Shown here: one piece after another, positions 1 to 9,876 of the stretch
Layout: every line of letters begins with the position of its first letter
Numbering within the stretch: position 1 is the stretch's first letter
Assembly: GCF_000217955.3 (NCBI RefSeq)
Contig: NZ_AFOY02000015.1
Span: 806,001-870,000 of the forward strand
From: Pseudomonas fluorescens HK44
GTDB lineage: Bacteria; Pseudomonadota; Gammaproteobacteria; Pseudomonadales; Pseudomonadaceae
Reading direction: 5' to 3'
DNA: 64,000 bases
Notes under the pieces: generated by a model
Told to the model about the DNA's origin: nothing
The model's input: the letters and a program-made list of their open reading frames with translations, nothing else
The model's database searches: none
Position numbers and translations under genes: made by a program

Positions 1-3000
1 GCTCGAATGACTTTGCCCCTTGTTGTCGAGCGATTGAGATCGCCGTGTGAAAGCATGCTTGCGCTTCTTGCCGCACGGAAGAATCCTGTCGGTCTTCTCT
101 TGGACATTGCAGGGTAAGAGCGCCCTTGAGGCGGTACAGCTCTGATTCGTAAAAGTGCTCACCTGTTTTTTTCACCATAGCCAAAGCGTCGGTCACGGCC
201 TCCAATCCTGCCTGCGGTTGACCGGCGCGCCCGTACGCTGCGGCCAGTAGAGCCAGAAAATAAGAACATCCAAGCTCTGCTCCGTCTGCGCGGTAAGTGG
301 CGATACCGTTGGTTATCTGAGCGATTCCCTCATCAATGTTTCCCTGCTCGGCGCGAGCCCAACCTTGAAGAATATTCCCCCTTGCCAAATACAACGGAAA
401 TCCTTGCTCTAGAGAAAGCTTGATGGCGGCATCTGCACACTCTTCGGCGAGTTGTACGTCGTGCCGAAACTGTCCCAGTATCGACGTAGCGGACAGGGAG
501 AAGGCCAGGCTCAATGGGTGGGAAATCTTCTTGGCCAGAGCAAGGGCATCCTGGCTGCGCATGCTTGCCTGATTGGGAAAACCCAAGTACCAAAGGCTCC
601 AGGCCGAAAATGTCAGGGCGTAGCCCGGATCCATGCCGTACGTAATGGAATGTGTGTGATGGCGATCAGGGTCGTAGAGGACACGCGCCCGCTCCTGATG
701 GTCATGGGCATTTTTGAGATCACCCTGGAAAAGCAATGTCAGCCCAAGTGCCGCATGGGCTTCCACGAGCAAGTCTGGATCCTGCGCGGTTTGCGCAATA
801 CTGAGCAATCGCTCAGCCAGTTCGCATGCGGTTGAGTATTGCGCACGCAACGTGTAGTAACTCCACAGCCCCAGCAGTGCAGGGAAAAGCGAGTCGTCGC
901 CTACTTGCGCGCATAGCGCCAGTGCACGGGTGTAGGTGGCCTCCACCTCGGGCGCACCATAGCCTCGCACGGCCATCAAGGCCGGCCCCAGGGCGAGTAG
1001 CAACGTCAGTTCCTGATGAGCACGCGCGGGCGTGTCGGGCAAATGCTTAAGCAATTCCAGCGCCGCGCCGAGGTGACGCATTGCATCGAGATGGGCTGAT
1101 TGCTGGAGGGCCTGTTGCCCGGTACGGTGCAGGTATTCCACTGCTTTCGGGACATTGCCGCTCAGCCTGTAGTGGTGCGCCAGTTCGCTGCAGTAATCCG
1201 CAATGCGAGTGGGGAACAGCGCCTCGATGGCCTGCGCTGTGCGCTCATGCAGCGCGCTACGCCGCTCAGTGAGTAGCGAGTGGCCCGCGACCTCCTGCGT
1301 CAGCGCATGCTTGAACGAATACTCCACCTCCGGAAATGCAGGCCGTTGGTAAATGAACTCTGCGGCCTCCAGGCGGGCGAGCAGATTGCACAAGTCGTTG
1401 TCTGTCCGAGCGTCCTGCCCATCACAGATGCACTGGATCAGACTGAACGGGAATTCTTTGCCGATAACGGCGAGGGTTTGTAGCAACTCCTTCTCCGCGA
1501 CCGGGAGCCGGTCGATACGGGCGGCGAGTACACCCTGCACTGTAGTGGGAATATGCAGCGAAGCCGGAGTTTGTTCTATCCGATATTGACCGGGTTCACC
1601 AAGCAGCAATTTCTCCTCTAGCAGTGTTTGGATCACTTCCTCCATGAAGAAAGGGTTGCCCTCCGTCTTATCGAGGATGAGCTGTTTGAGGGGAGGGAGG
1701 GAGAGATCATCCCCAAGCAGGGTCGCGAGTAGTGCCTGTGCATCGGCCGGGCCCAACGGTTCGAGCCGCAATTGGCTGCAATGGCTTGCGCGTATCCACT
1801 CAGGCTGATACTCGGGCCGGTAGTTCACTAGGAGCAGGATTGGGGAGCTCGCCAAGTGGTCGATCAAGTACGCGAGGAATGCTTCGGTCTCGCAGTCCAG
1901 CCATTGCAAATCCTCGAACAGCAGCTCGATCGGTTGGTTGCGGCTCTCACGCGCCAGTAGTTGAGTGATCGCGTCGAAGGTGCGAACGCGCCGGATCTGA
2001 GGATCCATTTCCGCGAGTGCTGAACTGCGTTCGCCGATACCCAGCAGGTAGAGCAGGTAGGGCACGAGATCCTCGAAGTTTCGCTCGAGCGTAAGGGTCT
2101 TGCCCATGACCTTTTCTCGGCATCGCCGCTCGTCATCCTGGATGGTGATCTGAAAATAGTTGTTCAGAAGCTCGATCAGCGGGAAATAGGCAAAGGCCTT
2201 GCCGTGCGACACCGAGAACGTCTCCAGCACCATACAGCCGCACCGCGAGCGCTCCTTGAACTCATGAAACAGCCGTGACTTCCCGACTCCGGCCTCGCCT
2301 ACCACCGCGACGACCTTACTGCGGCCCGCTTTGGACTGCTCGAGCGCCTGATGCAGGTGGTCGAGCTCGACCTGGCGGCCGACAAACCTGGCTAGCCCGC
2401 GATGTGCCGACAGTTGCAAGCGTGTGCGCAGTGCGCCGAGCCCCTGCACCTCGTATACAACAAGGGGCTCGGGAATGCCTTTGACCTGGGCGGCGCCCAG
2501 GGCTTTGAATTCGAAATAACCTTCCGCCAGCTTGTAGGTGGGCTCGCTCACCAGGATCGACGAGGGTGCGGCGATTCCCTCCATACGGGATGCAATGTGG
2601 ATCGTGTTCCCGACCGGATCGTAATCGGTGTGCAAATTGTCCGTGCGGATCGAACGCACGACGACCTCTCCGGTATGGATGCCGACGCGGATTTGCAGCG
2701 AAATGCCTTTCTCCAGTCGAATGCGGTCGCCATGTCGGCGTATCGCCTGCTGCATGCGCAGTGCCGCATACAGCGCCCGCTGCGGATGATCCTCATGGGC
2801 GATGGGGGCTCCGAACAGCGCGAGTATGCCATCGCCCAGCGTCTTGGCCACATAGCCTTCGTAGTGGTGGACGGCTTCCATCATCAGCGCGACGACGGGC
2901 TCGATCAGGCGGTGGGCCTCTTCCGGATCGAGGTCGTGGATCAACGCCGTGGAACCGGCCATGTCGGCAAATAGTGCCGTGACGGTCTTACGCTCACCGG

Positions 3001-3286
3001 CGGTCTCGCCCCGGGCTTCCATGGCCGCCTGTTCGGCGCGGATGCGCTCGGCAAGGTGGTGGGGTGTGTAATGAATGGGCGCTAGAGAGGGCTCTGAAAC
3101 AGGCTTGGAGTGTGGTGATGGCGCAGCAGGCGCATCGGTCAGCTGCGCGCCGCATTCACTGCAGAATTTGGCGGACAGGCCTGCCTCGTGACCACAGCGC
3201 GGACAGTTGCGTGACAGGCTGGCGCCGCACGCTTCACAGAAGCTGGCCCCGGAGGGATTCTCGAATTCGCAGATTGCGCAGCGCAT
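1..3286 (-). CDS. Zinc-ribbon / class III nucleotide cyclase / AAA ATPase protein (partial, C-terminus off window)
   Basis: The frame is open from the ATG at 3286 to the left edge (about 1095 codons), so the C-terminus lies outside. Seen: an N-terminal pair of zinc ribbons (residues about 3-48, four CxxC pairs starting MRCAIC). A class III adenylate/guanylate cyclase domain follows (about 95-270) with the metal-binding signatures LFADMAGST and LGDGILALFG. Next comes a NACHT/AAA-type ATPase with Walker A GEAGVGKS near residue 332, and then a long alpha-helical part likely made of TPR-like repeats. Known: proteins of this layout are common soluble signalling proteins in proteobacteria, and many are of unknown trigger; whether they make cAMP is often untested. 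It has no partner gene here and is transcribed leftwards, away from the rest of the window. The MRCAIC start is set by the zinc-ribbon beginning. Confidence 0.85.
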   Translation of the reverse strand, partial: MRCAICEFENPSGASFCEACGASLSRNCPRCGHEAGLSAKFCSECGAQLTDAPAAPSPHSKPVSEPSLAPIHYTPHHLAERIRAEQAAMEARGETAGERKTVTALFADMAGSTALIHDLDPEEAHRLIEPVVALMMEAVHHYEGYVAKTLGDGILALFGAPIAHEDHPQRALYAALRMQQAIRRHGDRIRLEKGISLQIRVGIHTGEVVVRSIRTDNLHTDYDPVGNTIHIASRMEGIAAPSSILVSEPTYKLAEGYFEFKALGAAQVKGIPEPLVVYEVQGLGALRTRLQLSAHRGLARFVGRQVELDHLHQALEQSKAGRSKVVAVVGEAGVGKSRLFHEFKERSRCGCMVLETFSVSHGKAFAYFPLIELLNNYFQITIQDDERRCREKVMGKTLTLERNFEDLVPYLLYLLGIGERSSALAEMDPQIRRVRTFDAITQLLARESRNQPIELLFEDLQWLDCETEAFLAYLIDHLASSPILLLVNYRPEYQPEWIRASHCSQLRLEPLGPADAQALLATLLGDDLSLPPLKQLILDKTEGNPFFMEEVIQTLLEEKLLLGEPGQYRIEQTPASLHIPTTVQGVLAARIDRLPVAEKELLQTLAVIGKEFPFSLIQCICDGQDARTDNDLCNLLARLEAAEFIYQRPAFPEVEYSFKHALTQEVAGHSLLTERRSALHERTAQAIEALFPTRIADYCSELAHHYRLSGNVPKAVEYLHRTGQQALQQSAHLDAMRHLGAALELLKHLPDTPARAHQELTLLLALGPALMAVRGYGAPEVEATYTRALALCAQVGDDSLFPALLGLWSYYTLRAQYSTACELAERLLSIAQTAQDPDLLVEAHAALGLTLLFQGDLKNAHDHQERARVLYDPDRHHTHSITYGMDPGYALTFSAWSLWYLGFPNQASMRSQDALALAKKISHPLSLAFSLSATSILGQFRHDVQLAEECADAAIKLSLEQGFPLYLARGNILQGWARAEQGNIDEGIAQITNGIATYRADGAELGCSYFLALLAAAYGRAGQPQAGLEAVTDALAMVKKTGEHFYESELYRLKGALTLQCPREDRQDSSVRQEAQACFHTAISIARQQGAKSFE

Positions 3287-3987
3287 GTGATCTCTTCACT
3301 TTTGCAGTCGTTCAAGAAGACCTGTCAAAAGACGGGAAGCGTGACATCAAACCGGCGAAGGACAAGCTGAAGTCATTGGGCCGGTACGTTTGGACAGCCT
3401 TTTAACCCTCTGTATCAAAGATAGTTTGTATCGTGGTATCGAGAAGTAAAATTCGCTTACTGGAGGAGGGAAGACGGGAAGGCCGAAGGCGGGCTAGGTA
3501 CATGGGGGCGACCAACCCGAGCCGCAGCTCAACACTGATGAAATCCGCAAATACGAGCAGAACACCATTACTTCGGCTTCTGAAAACTTGCGACTGCTAG
3601 TGGATATGTCTTCCTGGTCACGCCGCGGGTGACCTACGAGCTGACTACCTGCGTCTCGGGGAGCATAAGGAACCGAATTCCTTCTGCATAAACCGAGCAA
3701 ATATTAGGGGCTCATGGGCATTGGGGGAAAGCAGCGCCGCTTGTGGCAAGCGCTGATAAATCGAGAGGTTGGTCGCAAACTCTTAGCGGTTGGCGTAGTC
3801 AGGAACAATTTTTCTCTGAAAGCCTTACACATAGAACGACCTTGGGAAAAAATGACAGATCCTTTTGAGCTCTACCGGTAAAGCTAAATGGCCAATCACT
3901 GGTTAACGAGCTTGAATGAGGCAGTTTTCGAATAGAGACTCGACGATGGCAATGGCCAATGCTGAAATTACGCCTGAAAAAATAGGG
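3287..3987. other. Intergenic stretch without a recognisable gene
   Basis: About 700 bases between the start of the cyclase-like gene and the end of the MFS gene. Only short frames are open on either strand (none over about 70 codons) and none gives a protein I recognise. It should hold the promoter of the leftward cyclase-like gene and the 3' end of the leftward MFS operon, but no convincing hairpin with a T-run was found. Confidence 0.5.
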
Positions 3988-5139
3988 TTAGTTGCGAAGT
4001 AATCGAGCTGTCGCACTGACAAAAAACAGCAGAACAATCACGCAGCCAAGAGCGAATGACAAGGTGCTTAGATGGGCGACTGCACCGATAAATACGGGGC
4101 CGATCAGAATGCCCGCGTAGCCCATCGAGATGATAGCGGGGATGGCTACCGCCTGTGGCATACGTTGCTGCCGGCCTACAGCGGTAAAGATCACTGGGAC
4201 AATGTTCGAGCAGCCAGCACCAACCAGGGCGTAGCCGACCAAGGACGCGGGCCAGCCATCGATTCCGAGCGACACGATCATGCCTGCTGCTGCGCAGAGT
4301 CCGCCAAGCGCAACTACGCGCACGCCACCTAGTTTGCTTACGATGGCATCCCCTGTCAGGCGGCCCACCGTCATCGCAGCGGCGAAGGATGCGTAGCCCA
4401 AACCGGCGATGCTCGGCTCTAACCCTCGGCTCGAAACAAGGAAGACCGCGCTCCAGTCGAGCATTGCACCTTCAGTGAGGAAGACGATGAAACAGAGCGT
4501 CCCTAAAAGCAGCACGATACCTCTGGGCACCGCGAACAATGGCCCACCCCGTTCAGTGCCATAAGTCAGCAAAGCAGGCGCAGCCTTGTAAAGCGCTCCC
4601 AAAACTGTGGCAACGATACAGAGGGCAGCAATCAGTGGATCCAGGCCGAAGGTCAGTAAAGCGGTCATGGCCCCGGCGCCCAATATACCTCCGACGCTGT
4701 AAAGGCCATGGAAGCCGGACTGAAGCGCCTGCCCGCTGTTTTTCTCAACAATGACGGACTGAATGTTCATGGCGCAATCAAGCATGCCCATGCTGGCACC
4801 GAAGATAATGACAGCTATGACCAGGCCAGGCAGCCATACCACGGTGCTCAAAAGCGGAAGAACGGCACACAGTGCTATAGTCGCCCAGATTACGACCGGT
4901 CGGCATCCATAGTGTGCAGTGAGATACCCAGCGAAGGGCATGGCCACAATAGATCCACCGCCAAGACCGAGAAGCAGTAACCCCAAGCCACCATCGTCCA
5001 GGCCAGTGCGTGCTTTAACCAATGGAACCAGAGGCGCCCAAGCGGACATGAGTAAGCCCGCGATGAGGAAGGCAATGCGTGTAGACATCCGCTCGCTATG
5101 GCTAGCCGTGGGTATCAACACTGACGATGGAGCATTCAT
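3988..5139 (-). CDS. MFS transporter (YbjJ-like)
   Basis: 383 residues with about 12 hydrophobic segments and the typical two-half layout of the major facilitator superfamily, and a length normal for small MFS carriers. The pattern (short N-terminus, then IAFLIAGLLMSAWAPLVP and later FHGLYSVGGILGAG) resembles the YbjJ-type family of inner-membrane permeases; substrate unknown. It lies 91 bases downstream of a GlxA-type regulator on the same strand, so the two may be co-transcribed and the regulator may control it. The ATG at 5139 has a weak GAGAATT ribosome site. Inference: uptake or efflux of a small metabolite belonging to the adjacent catabolic island. Confidence 0.8.
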   Translation of the reverse strand: MNAPSSVLIPTASHSERMSTRIAFLIAGLLMSAWAPLVPLVKARTGLDDGGLGLLLLGLGGGSIVAMPFAGYLTAHYGCRPVVIWATIALCAVLPLLSTVVWLPGLVIAVIIFGASMGMLDCAMNIQSVIVEKNSGQALQSGFHGLYSVGGILGAGAMTALLTFGLDPLIAALCIVATVLGALYKAAPALLTYGTERGGPLFAVPRGIVLLLGTLCFIVFLTEGAMLDWSAVFLVSSRGLEPSIAGLGYASFAAAMTVGRLTGDAIVSKLGGVRVVALGGLCAAAGMIVSLGIDGWPASLVGYALVGAGCSNIVPVIFTAVGRQQRMPQAVAIPAIISMGYAGILIGPVFIGAVAHLSTLSFALGCVIVLLFFVSATARLLRN

Positions 5140-5230
5140 AATTCTCGGTAATCCTTATCGATGATGCTAGCCATCATTTGCTCGGCTTAGACATTGCGGA
5201 TTTTTTTTGCGTGCCCGGGTTTCGGAAAAC

Positions 5231-6265
5231 TTAGCGCCTGCGCTCATACGTCGCTCTATAACTACTCGGCGCTACGCCAAAAAAGTCGCGAAAGCGCATA
5301 TGGAAGTTGGCGAAACTACAGAAGCCGGTCGCAATCGCGATATCGGTGATCGGCCGATTGCTTTGCAGAATAAGCTGTCGCGCTCGAGTCAAGCGCAGCT
5401 CAAGGTAGTAACGTGTGGGCGTGGCGCCCACAAAACGACAGAAGCGACGCTCCAATTGTCGCCGGGAAATTTTTACACATTCAGCAAGCTCGTCGATCGA
5501 TAGCGGTTCTTCGATGTTCTTTTGCATCAGTTCTAAAGCGAGCTTCAGGGTTTGTGGCAAGGTGGGGTCAGAGTCAACTATGAGAGTCGATATCCCAGAC
5601 ACTTCAGAGGTTTGATCGCAACTGAGTATTTCCTCGACAGCATGGGTCAGCGACACGCCTTGTTTAGCGGTAATGAGTTCCAGCATCATTCGTAACGAGC
5701 TGCTGGCGCCGGCGCACGTGATACGGTTTTTGTCTATTACGTGAGTTCGACAAGAGACCAGCACCTTGGGAAAAACATCCTCCATCATCGCTCGCCCGTC
5801 TGGATGGAAGGCACACTCGACACCGTCCATTAGCTGAGCTTCCGCCAGGAAAAATGCACCGTTCCACAAGCCACCCATGGTCGCTCCAAGAGAGGCGACG
5901 TTACGTAGCTTGCGCCGTAATAGCGGGTCGCTGATCAGCTTCACTCGCAAACCACCGGCGACGATGAGAACGTCGATACGATCTGGTAATTGTGATAACT
6001 CCAGGTCTGCTGAAATTGCAATTCCCAGATCGCTCATTACCAGACGGCTCTTGATGCCGACAGTTAGCACCTCAAACGCCGGTGTCTCGCTAATCAGGTT
6101 GGCGGTCACCAGCGCATCGATAGCGCCGGTGAATGACATCATCGAGAAATTGTTCAAAAGCACGAAAGCTACACGAGTTACCGCCTGCGGCTTCAATGGT
6201 TTCTCAGCCGTATAGGCGTACCCCATATTCTTGTCTTTAAGCACACTCTCGAATACGAATGGCAT
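5231..6265 (-). CDS. GlxA-family transcriptional regulator (DJ-1/PfpI domain + AraC HTH)
   Basis: 344 residues. The N-terminal half (about 25-200) is a DJ-1/PfpI class I glutamine-amidotransferase-like sensor domain (VAFVLLNNFSMMSF, IDVLIVAGG). The C-terminal about 100 residues are an AraC double helix-turn-helix (ISRRQLERRFCRFVGATPTRYY, then ITDIAIATGFCSFANFHMRFR-type second helix pair). Known: this family includes GbdR, CdhR, SouR and ArgR of Pseudomonas, activators that sense glycine betaine, carnitine, sarcosine and arginine. Its place beside a betaine-type ABC transporter suggests it senses a related compound; that is inference. The ATG at 6265 has a good AAGAGGA site six bases upstream, which decides the start over the internal ATG 13 codons later. 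Confidence 0.88.
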   Translation of the reverse strand: MPFVFESVLKDKNMGYAYTAEKPLKPQAVTRVAFVLLNNFSMMSFTGAIDALVTANLISETPAFEVLTVGIKSRLVMSDLGIAISADLELSQLPDRIDVLIVAGGLRVKLISDPLLRRKLRNVASLGATMGGLWNGAFFLAEAQLMDGVECAFHPDGRAMMEDVFPKVLVSCRTHVIDKNRITCAGASSSLRMMLELITAKQGVSLTHAVEEILSCDQTSEVSGISTLIVDSDPTLPQTLKLALELMQKNIEEPLSIDELAECVKISRRQLERRFCRFVGATPTRYYLELRLTRARQLILQSNRPITDIAIATGFCSFANFHMRFRDFFGVAPSSYRATYERRR

Positions 6266-6313
6266 AAATCCTCTTTGACACCTGAACGAATAACTAAGAA
6301 ACCATTGCGGGCT

Positions 6314-7663
6314 CTAGACGGTGGTTTTTGGAGCGGACAACAACAAATCAAAGAATGATTGGCAGTCATCACTGTCGGGTAATGCTTCAACACTGTTCTT
6401 AATCGCATTGCTGAGAGTGGTTCCCAAGCTTTCATCAGCCAGCAGATGGTATTTAGCAGTGAGTTCGTCACTCGACATAGGGTTGTCGGGGTCGCCCTTG
6501 GCCGTCGCCGTAGGGCTCGCAAGACGGGTGCCGTTTTTCAGGGTAACGGTCACTCGGGAGAGAATCTCCTCCGGGAACCTGGCGGACAGGTCAGGTGCTT
6601 CATGAAGGGTTATCTTCTCGCTGACGCTCAAGATGTCTGGTGCATGAATGGAATCGCCGGTGACCTCGTTAGGGCCCAGCTTTCCACGAACGATCAAGGC
6701 GGCGAGTGGGAACGCCAGTGCGTACTGGGCCTCGTCCGCATTCTTCGGAAAATGCCCCTGCAAGCACACAGACTCATGGAATGTCTCGACATCTATGGTC
6801 TCGATCAACTCAGCTGTGATGACTGGATGCGCTCGCATCAAATCGGTCATGGCCGTGAGTGCCGGTTGCGCCCAGCGACATACGGGCCATGGCTTGAAAT
6901 ACTGTTCATCAATTTCCCAGCGGGCTCCGATGTCCTGCCAAAAAGTGGAAATCTCCAAAGGTTCAACGGTGGCAGCTGGAGCGCCAGTTACACCCATCTG
7001 TGCCATTAGTAGTGCGTTCAGTCCGGCATACGCCCCGGCGCCGTGGGCATCACGCAACATCGTGGGAAAGCTCACGAGGCGCATCATCGGGCACCTCGGG
7101 CCAAAGTATTCCGCGATACCCAGTGCATGACGGAACGTCGTTTCGTCAAGCTTCAGCAAGCAGGCACCGGCGCAAACGACCCCGATCCCGGAAAAGGCGC
7201 CTGAGGCATGATATTCCGGGGCTGTGGCCATCAATGCCTGGCCCGCACGCAACGCGGTCTCGTAACCAATGCACAGTGCGCTAAGGAATTCTTCGCCGCT
7301 GATGTCTTTGCCCTGACTGCGATACGCGTCTACCAATGCAACAATGGCCGGGACAACCGTTGCACCCGCATGCCCCTTGGAGGTGAAGTGACCTTCATGT
7401 GCATCCAGGCTATCAACGCAGAAACCGCCTGCATACGCGGCGCCCAATGGATGTACGGCCCTGCCGTCGAACCAAAGTCGGCTGGACAGCTTGTTGGCAG
7501 AGTAGTGGGTGTCAGCGTAGGTTTTGAGCATCACGCTGGTTTGATTGTCGCGAGCACCGGCGGCCACACCAATGATGTCGAGCAGGCAAGTTTTAACCAG
7601 CTCGCGTGTATGTAGGGGCGCGTCCTTGTAACTGAAATTCTGGACGAATGAATACAACTGCAT
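6314..7663 (-). CDS. MmgE/PrpD family protein
   Basis: 449 residues from the chosen ATG at 7663, which has AGGAA eight bases upstream. The frame runs 20 codons further, but those codons lack a ribosome site and family resemblance. The protein matches the MmgE/PrpD fold throughout: LVKTCLLDIIGVAAGA near the N-terminus, a GYE-type helix, then GPRCPMMRLVSFPTMLRDA and KPWPVCRWAQPALTA in the middle. Known members are 2-methylcitrate dehydratase PrpD, cis-aconitate decarboxylase and many uncharacterised hydro-lyases or isomerases. Here it sits between a ProX-type binding protein and a GlxA-type regulator, without other methylcitrate-cycle genes, so a propionate role is unlikely. Its substrate may be an acid intermediate of the compound imported by the neighbouring transporter (inference). 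Confidence 0.85.
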   Translation of the reverse strand: MQLYSFVQNFSYKDAPLHTRELVKTCLLDIIGVAAGARDNQTSVMLKTYADTHYSANKLSSRLWFDGRAVHPLGAAYAGGFCVDSLDAHEGHFTSKGHAGATVVPAIVALVDAYRSQGKDISGEEFLSALCIGYETALRAGQALMATAPEYHASGAFSGIGVVCAGACLLKLDETTFRHALGIAEYFGPRCPMMRLVSFPTMLRDAHGAGAYAGLNALLMAQMGVTGAPAATVEPLEISTFWQDIGARWEIDEQYFKPWPVCRWAQPALTAMTDLMRAHPVITAELIETIDVETFHESVCLQGHFPKNADEAQYALAFPLAALIVRGKLGPNEVTGDSIHAPDILSVSEKITLHEAPDLSARFPEEILSRVTVTLKNGTRLASPTATAKGDPDNPMSSDELTAKYHLLADESLGTTLSNAIKNSVEALPDSDDCQSFFDLLLSAPKTTV

Positions 7664-7704
7664 TTCATGATTCCTGAATGATGAACGCCGAAACGGATGA
7701 AAAA

Positions 7705-7729
7705 GTTGCCCGGGGAAGGGCAACCTTTT
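7705..7729 (-). terminator. Rho-independent terminator after the ABC transporter operon
   Basis: Reading leftwards, TTGCCC and GGGCAA arms flank a TTCCCC loop and are followed by CTTTTT, just past the stop of the binding-protein gene. It would end the ProV-ProW-ProX transcript and separate it from the MmgE/PrpD gene. Confidence 0.65.
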
Positions 7730-7750
7730 ATGCAGATTTAAATGAAGGGA

Positions 7751-8794
7751 TTAATTTTTTGCGGTGGCGGTATTAGCTGCTGCTCGTGCGTCTGTCAGCC
7801 AGCTGTCGTATTTCGCGCGATGGGCCGCGATCCATTCTTTAGCGTGACGAGTAATGTCAGCAGCACTTTTTTCACCATTGTGCATTTTGAGATTTTGCGC
7901 GCTTTCATCGTCGGTAGTGATCTGCATTTCAGACAGGTACTTCACGGCCGCCGGGTTTTTCTCGGCAAACTCTTTGTTGATGACCGCTCTGACACTGTCT
8001 ACCGCGAAACCAAGGTTTTTACCATTGAAGGTGGTGTTGGTATCGTTCTTGCCACCAGGGAGATCCGTACGCGGCACGGTTAACCAAACCACATCTTTAC
8101 CTTCGACCAGAACACCGGAGATCCACTGAGGTACCCAAGTATAATAGAGAATCGGCTTGCCTTCTTTGTAACGAGCAATGGTGTCGGCCATCAGGGCAAA
8201 ATAGGAGCCCTGGTTATTGGAAACGGTCTTTTCCAAGCCATAGGCTTTCATATGGTGGGCAATGATCAGCTCGCAGCCCCAGCCGGGGTTGCAACCTGTC
8301 AGGTCCGCTTTACCGTCGCCATTACTATCGAACAGCTTGGCGATCTCTGGCTTTTTCAAATCATCAATGGAGGTGATGTGATACTCGTCAGCCGTTTTCT
8401 TATCGATCATGTAGCCCTGTAATACGCCCGGCATAATTCTGCCAGTTTTCACCATCGTTTCATCGCCGCCTGCCTTCTCGTAGAAAGATTTGTGTAGCTC
8501 CTCCCATAGATGAACCGAGAAATCAGCGTCACCATTGGCAATTGCAATCATCATGGTGGAGTACTCGGTTTCCTTAGGAGTCTGAACGTCGTAGCCCAAT
8601 TCCTTGAGGCCCGCCATTGCAATCTCTCCGCGAAATCGCTCTTCGGCAATTGACGGGAAAATTGGGGTGATCGATACCCCTTTTCCGGGCTCCTGCGCCG
8701 TGGCGGCTGATGCGAAAACAGGGGAAACTGCTAGTACTAAAAGCGCCACAGAGTGGATGAATTTCTGTGTTATTCCGAATGTTGTGAAGTTCAT
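7751..8794 (-). CDS. Glycine betaine/quaternary amine ABC transporter, periplasmic binding protein (ProX-like)
   Basis: 347 residues from the ATG at 8794, chosen because it directly precedes a signal peptide (about residues 1-34, ending SAATA) and has AAGG upstream; an in-frame start 12 codons earlier lacks one. The OpuAC/ProX fold is visible in the mature part: ADFSVHLWEELHKSFYE, LTGCNPGWGCE (a typical ligand-pocket segment) and YYTWVPQW, whose tryptophans form the aromatic cage for the quaternary ammonium group in this family. It is the third gene of the leftward ATPase-permease-binding protein operon. Known: in Pseudomonas such importers (CbcXWV) can work with several separate binding proteins. 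Two other ProX-like genes occur in this island and both are broken, so this is the only intact one. Confidence 0.9.
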   Translation of the reverse strand: MNFTTFGITQKFIHSVALLVLAVSPVFASAATAQEPGKGVSITPIFPSIAEERFRGEIAMAGLKELGYDVQTPKETEYSTMMIAIANGDADFSVHLWEELHKSFYEKAGGDETMVKTGRIMPGVLQGYMIDKKTADEYHITSIDDLKKPEIAKLFDSNGDGKADLTGCNPGWGCELIIAHHMKAYGLEKTVSNNQGSYFALMADTIARYKEGKPILYYTWVPQWISGVLVEGKDVVWLTVPRTDLPGGKNDTNTTFNGKNLGFAVDSVRAVINKEFAEKNPAAVKYLSEMQITTDDESAQNLKMHNGEKSAADITRHAKEWIAAHRAKYDSWLTDARAAANTATAKN

Positions 8795-8863
8795 TATCGT
8801 TTGCCTTGGCTGGATTAAAGAAGTTGGCATTTCTTTTGGTTCACGACGCGCCGCTTAGCGGAG

Positions 8864-9829
8864 TTAGCTCTCTTTGGGACTGACTTCTATTTTCGTAACA
8901 ACGTTTTTTCTCTTCAGGCGATAAATGACACCCGCCGGGCCTGTCTGGTACCAGTGCTCACCTTTGGTTGCCCTGTTACTGCGTTCGCCCATTGCCTGGG
9001 TCAGTCGGTCGAGGAAAATCGCCAGCAATACCAGCCCCAATCCACCGACGGTTGCCAAGCCCATATCAAGGCGGCCGATCCCGCGAAGAACCATCATCCC
9101 CAACCCGCCAACCGAAATCATTGATGCGATCACTACCATGGAAAGTGACAACATCAATGCCTGATTCAGACCCGCCATGATCGTCGGTGCAGCTAAAGGA
9201 AGTTGAACCTTCCTGAGCATTTGGCGTGGGGTGCATCCGAAAGCCCGGGCTGCTTCAACCTTGTCTTCCGGTACCTGGCGAATTCCCAGATTGGTGAGCC
9301 TGACCAGTGGTGCTACTGAAAAGATGATCGTGACCAGTACTCCCGGTACGTTGCCGATGCCAAACAGCATCACCACGGGGACCAGATAAACAAATGCAGG
9401 CAGTGTTTGCATTGCATCGAGTACCGGCCGCAGAAGCATCTCCAGTCGGTCACTCCGGGCACACAGGACGCCCAGCGGAATGCCAATAACTGCACAAAAA
9501 AACAGTGAAGTGAGTACCAGGGCGAGGGTGATCATGGCGTCATTCCATACGCCGATCACTCCTAAGAGGGTGAGGGTGACGAAACAAAGGATTCCTATCT
9601 TTTTCCCTCCTACCTGCCAGCCGAAGAGCGTTGCAATAATAATGAATATTGACGGAGGAATAGCCAACAATCCGAACTGAATACCATTAAGTACTTGGTC
9701 GATTGGCCATCTTATCGAGCGGAATACCTCGCGGAAATTATGAACCAGAAAATTAAGGGCAACTTCTACCCATTGGCCCAAAGGGACGTTGATGGATTGA
9801 AACGGGTCTAGAAAATTGAATTCGTTCAT
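8864..9829 (-). CDS. Quaternary amine ABC transporter permease (ProW-like)
   Basis: 321 residues, with about six membrane segments and the conserved permease loop with the EAA signature (DKVEAARAFGCTPRQMLRKV, near residue 205). Known: ProW/CbcW-type permeases form the membrane channel of betaine, choline or carnitine importers. The ATG at 9829 follows AGGTGATTAC. It sits between the ATPase gene (47 bases upstream) and the binding-protein gene (69 bases downstream), all leftward, forming a normal ProVWX set. Confidence 0.92.
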   Translation of the reverse strand: MNEFNFLDPFQSINVPLGQWVEVALNFLVHNFREVFRSIRWPIDQVLNGIQFGLLAIPPSIFIIIATLFGWQVGGKKIGILCFVTLTLLGVIGVWNDAMITLALVLTSLFFCAVIGIPLGVLCARSDRLEMLLRPVLDAMQTLPAFVYLVPVVMLFGIGNVPGVLVTIIFSVAPLVRLTNLGIRQVPEDKVEAARAFGCTPRQMLRKVQLPLAAPTIMAGLNQALMLSLSMVVIASMISVGGLGMMVLRGIGRLDMGLATVGGLGLVLLAIFLDRLTQAMGERSNRATKGEHWYQTGPAGVIYRLKRKNVVTKIEVSPKES

Positions 9830-9876
9830 GTAATCACCTGAATGTCCGAGCCTGGCAAGCCAGCAAATAGAGCCTA

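Noticed and set aside
3494..3700. 68-codon leftward frame in the first intergenic stretch
   Set aside because: No ribosome site, no similarity, composition unlike neighbouring genes.
6314..7663. Assigning the MmgE/PrpD protein as propionate-cycle prpD
   Set aside because: No prpB, prpC or acnM genes nearby; context is a betaine-type transporter.
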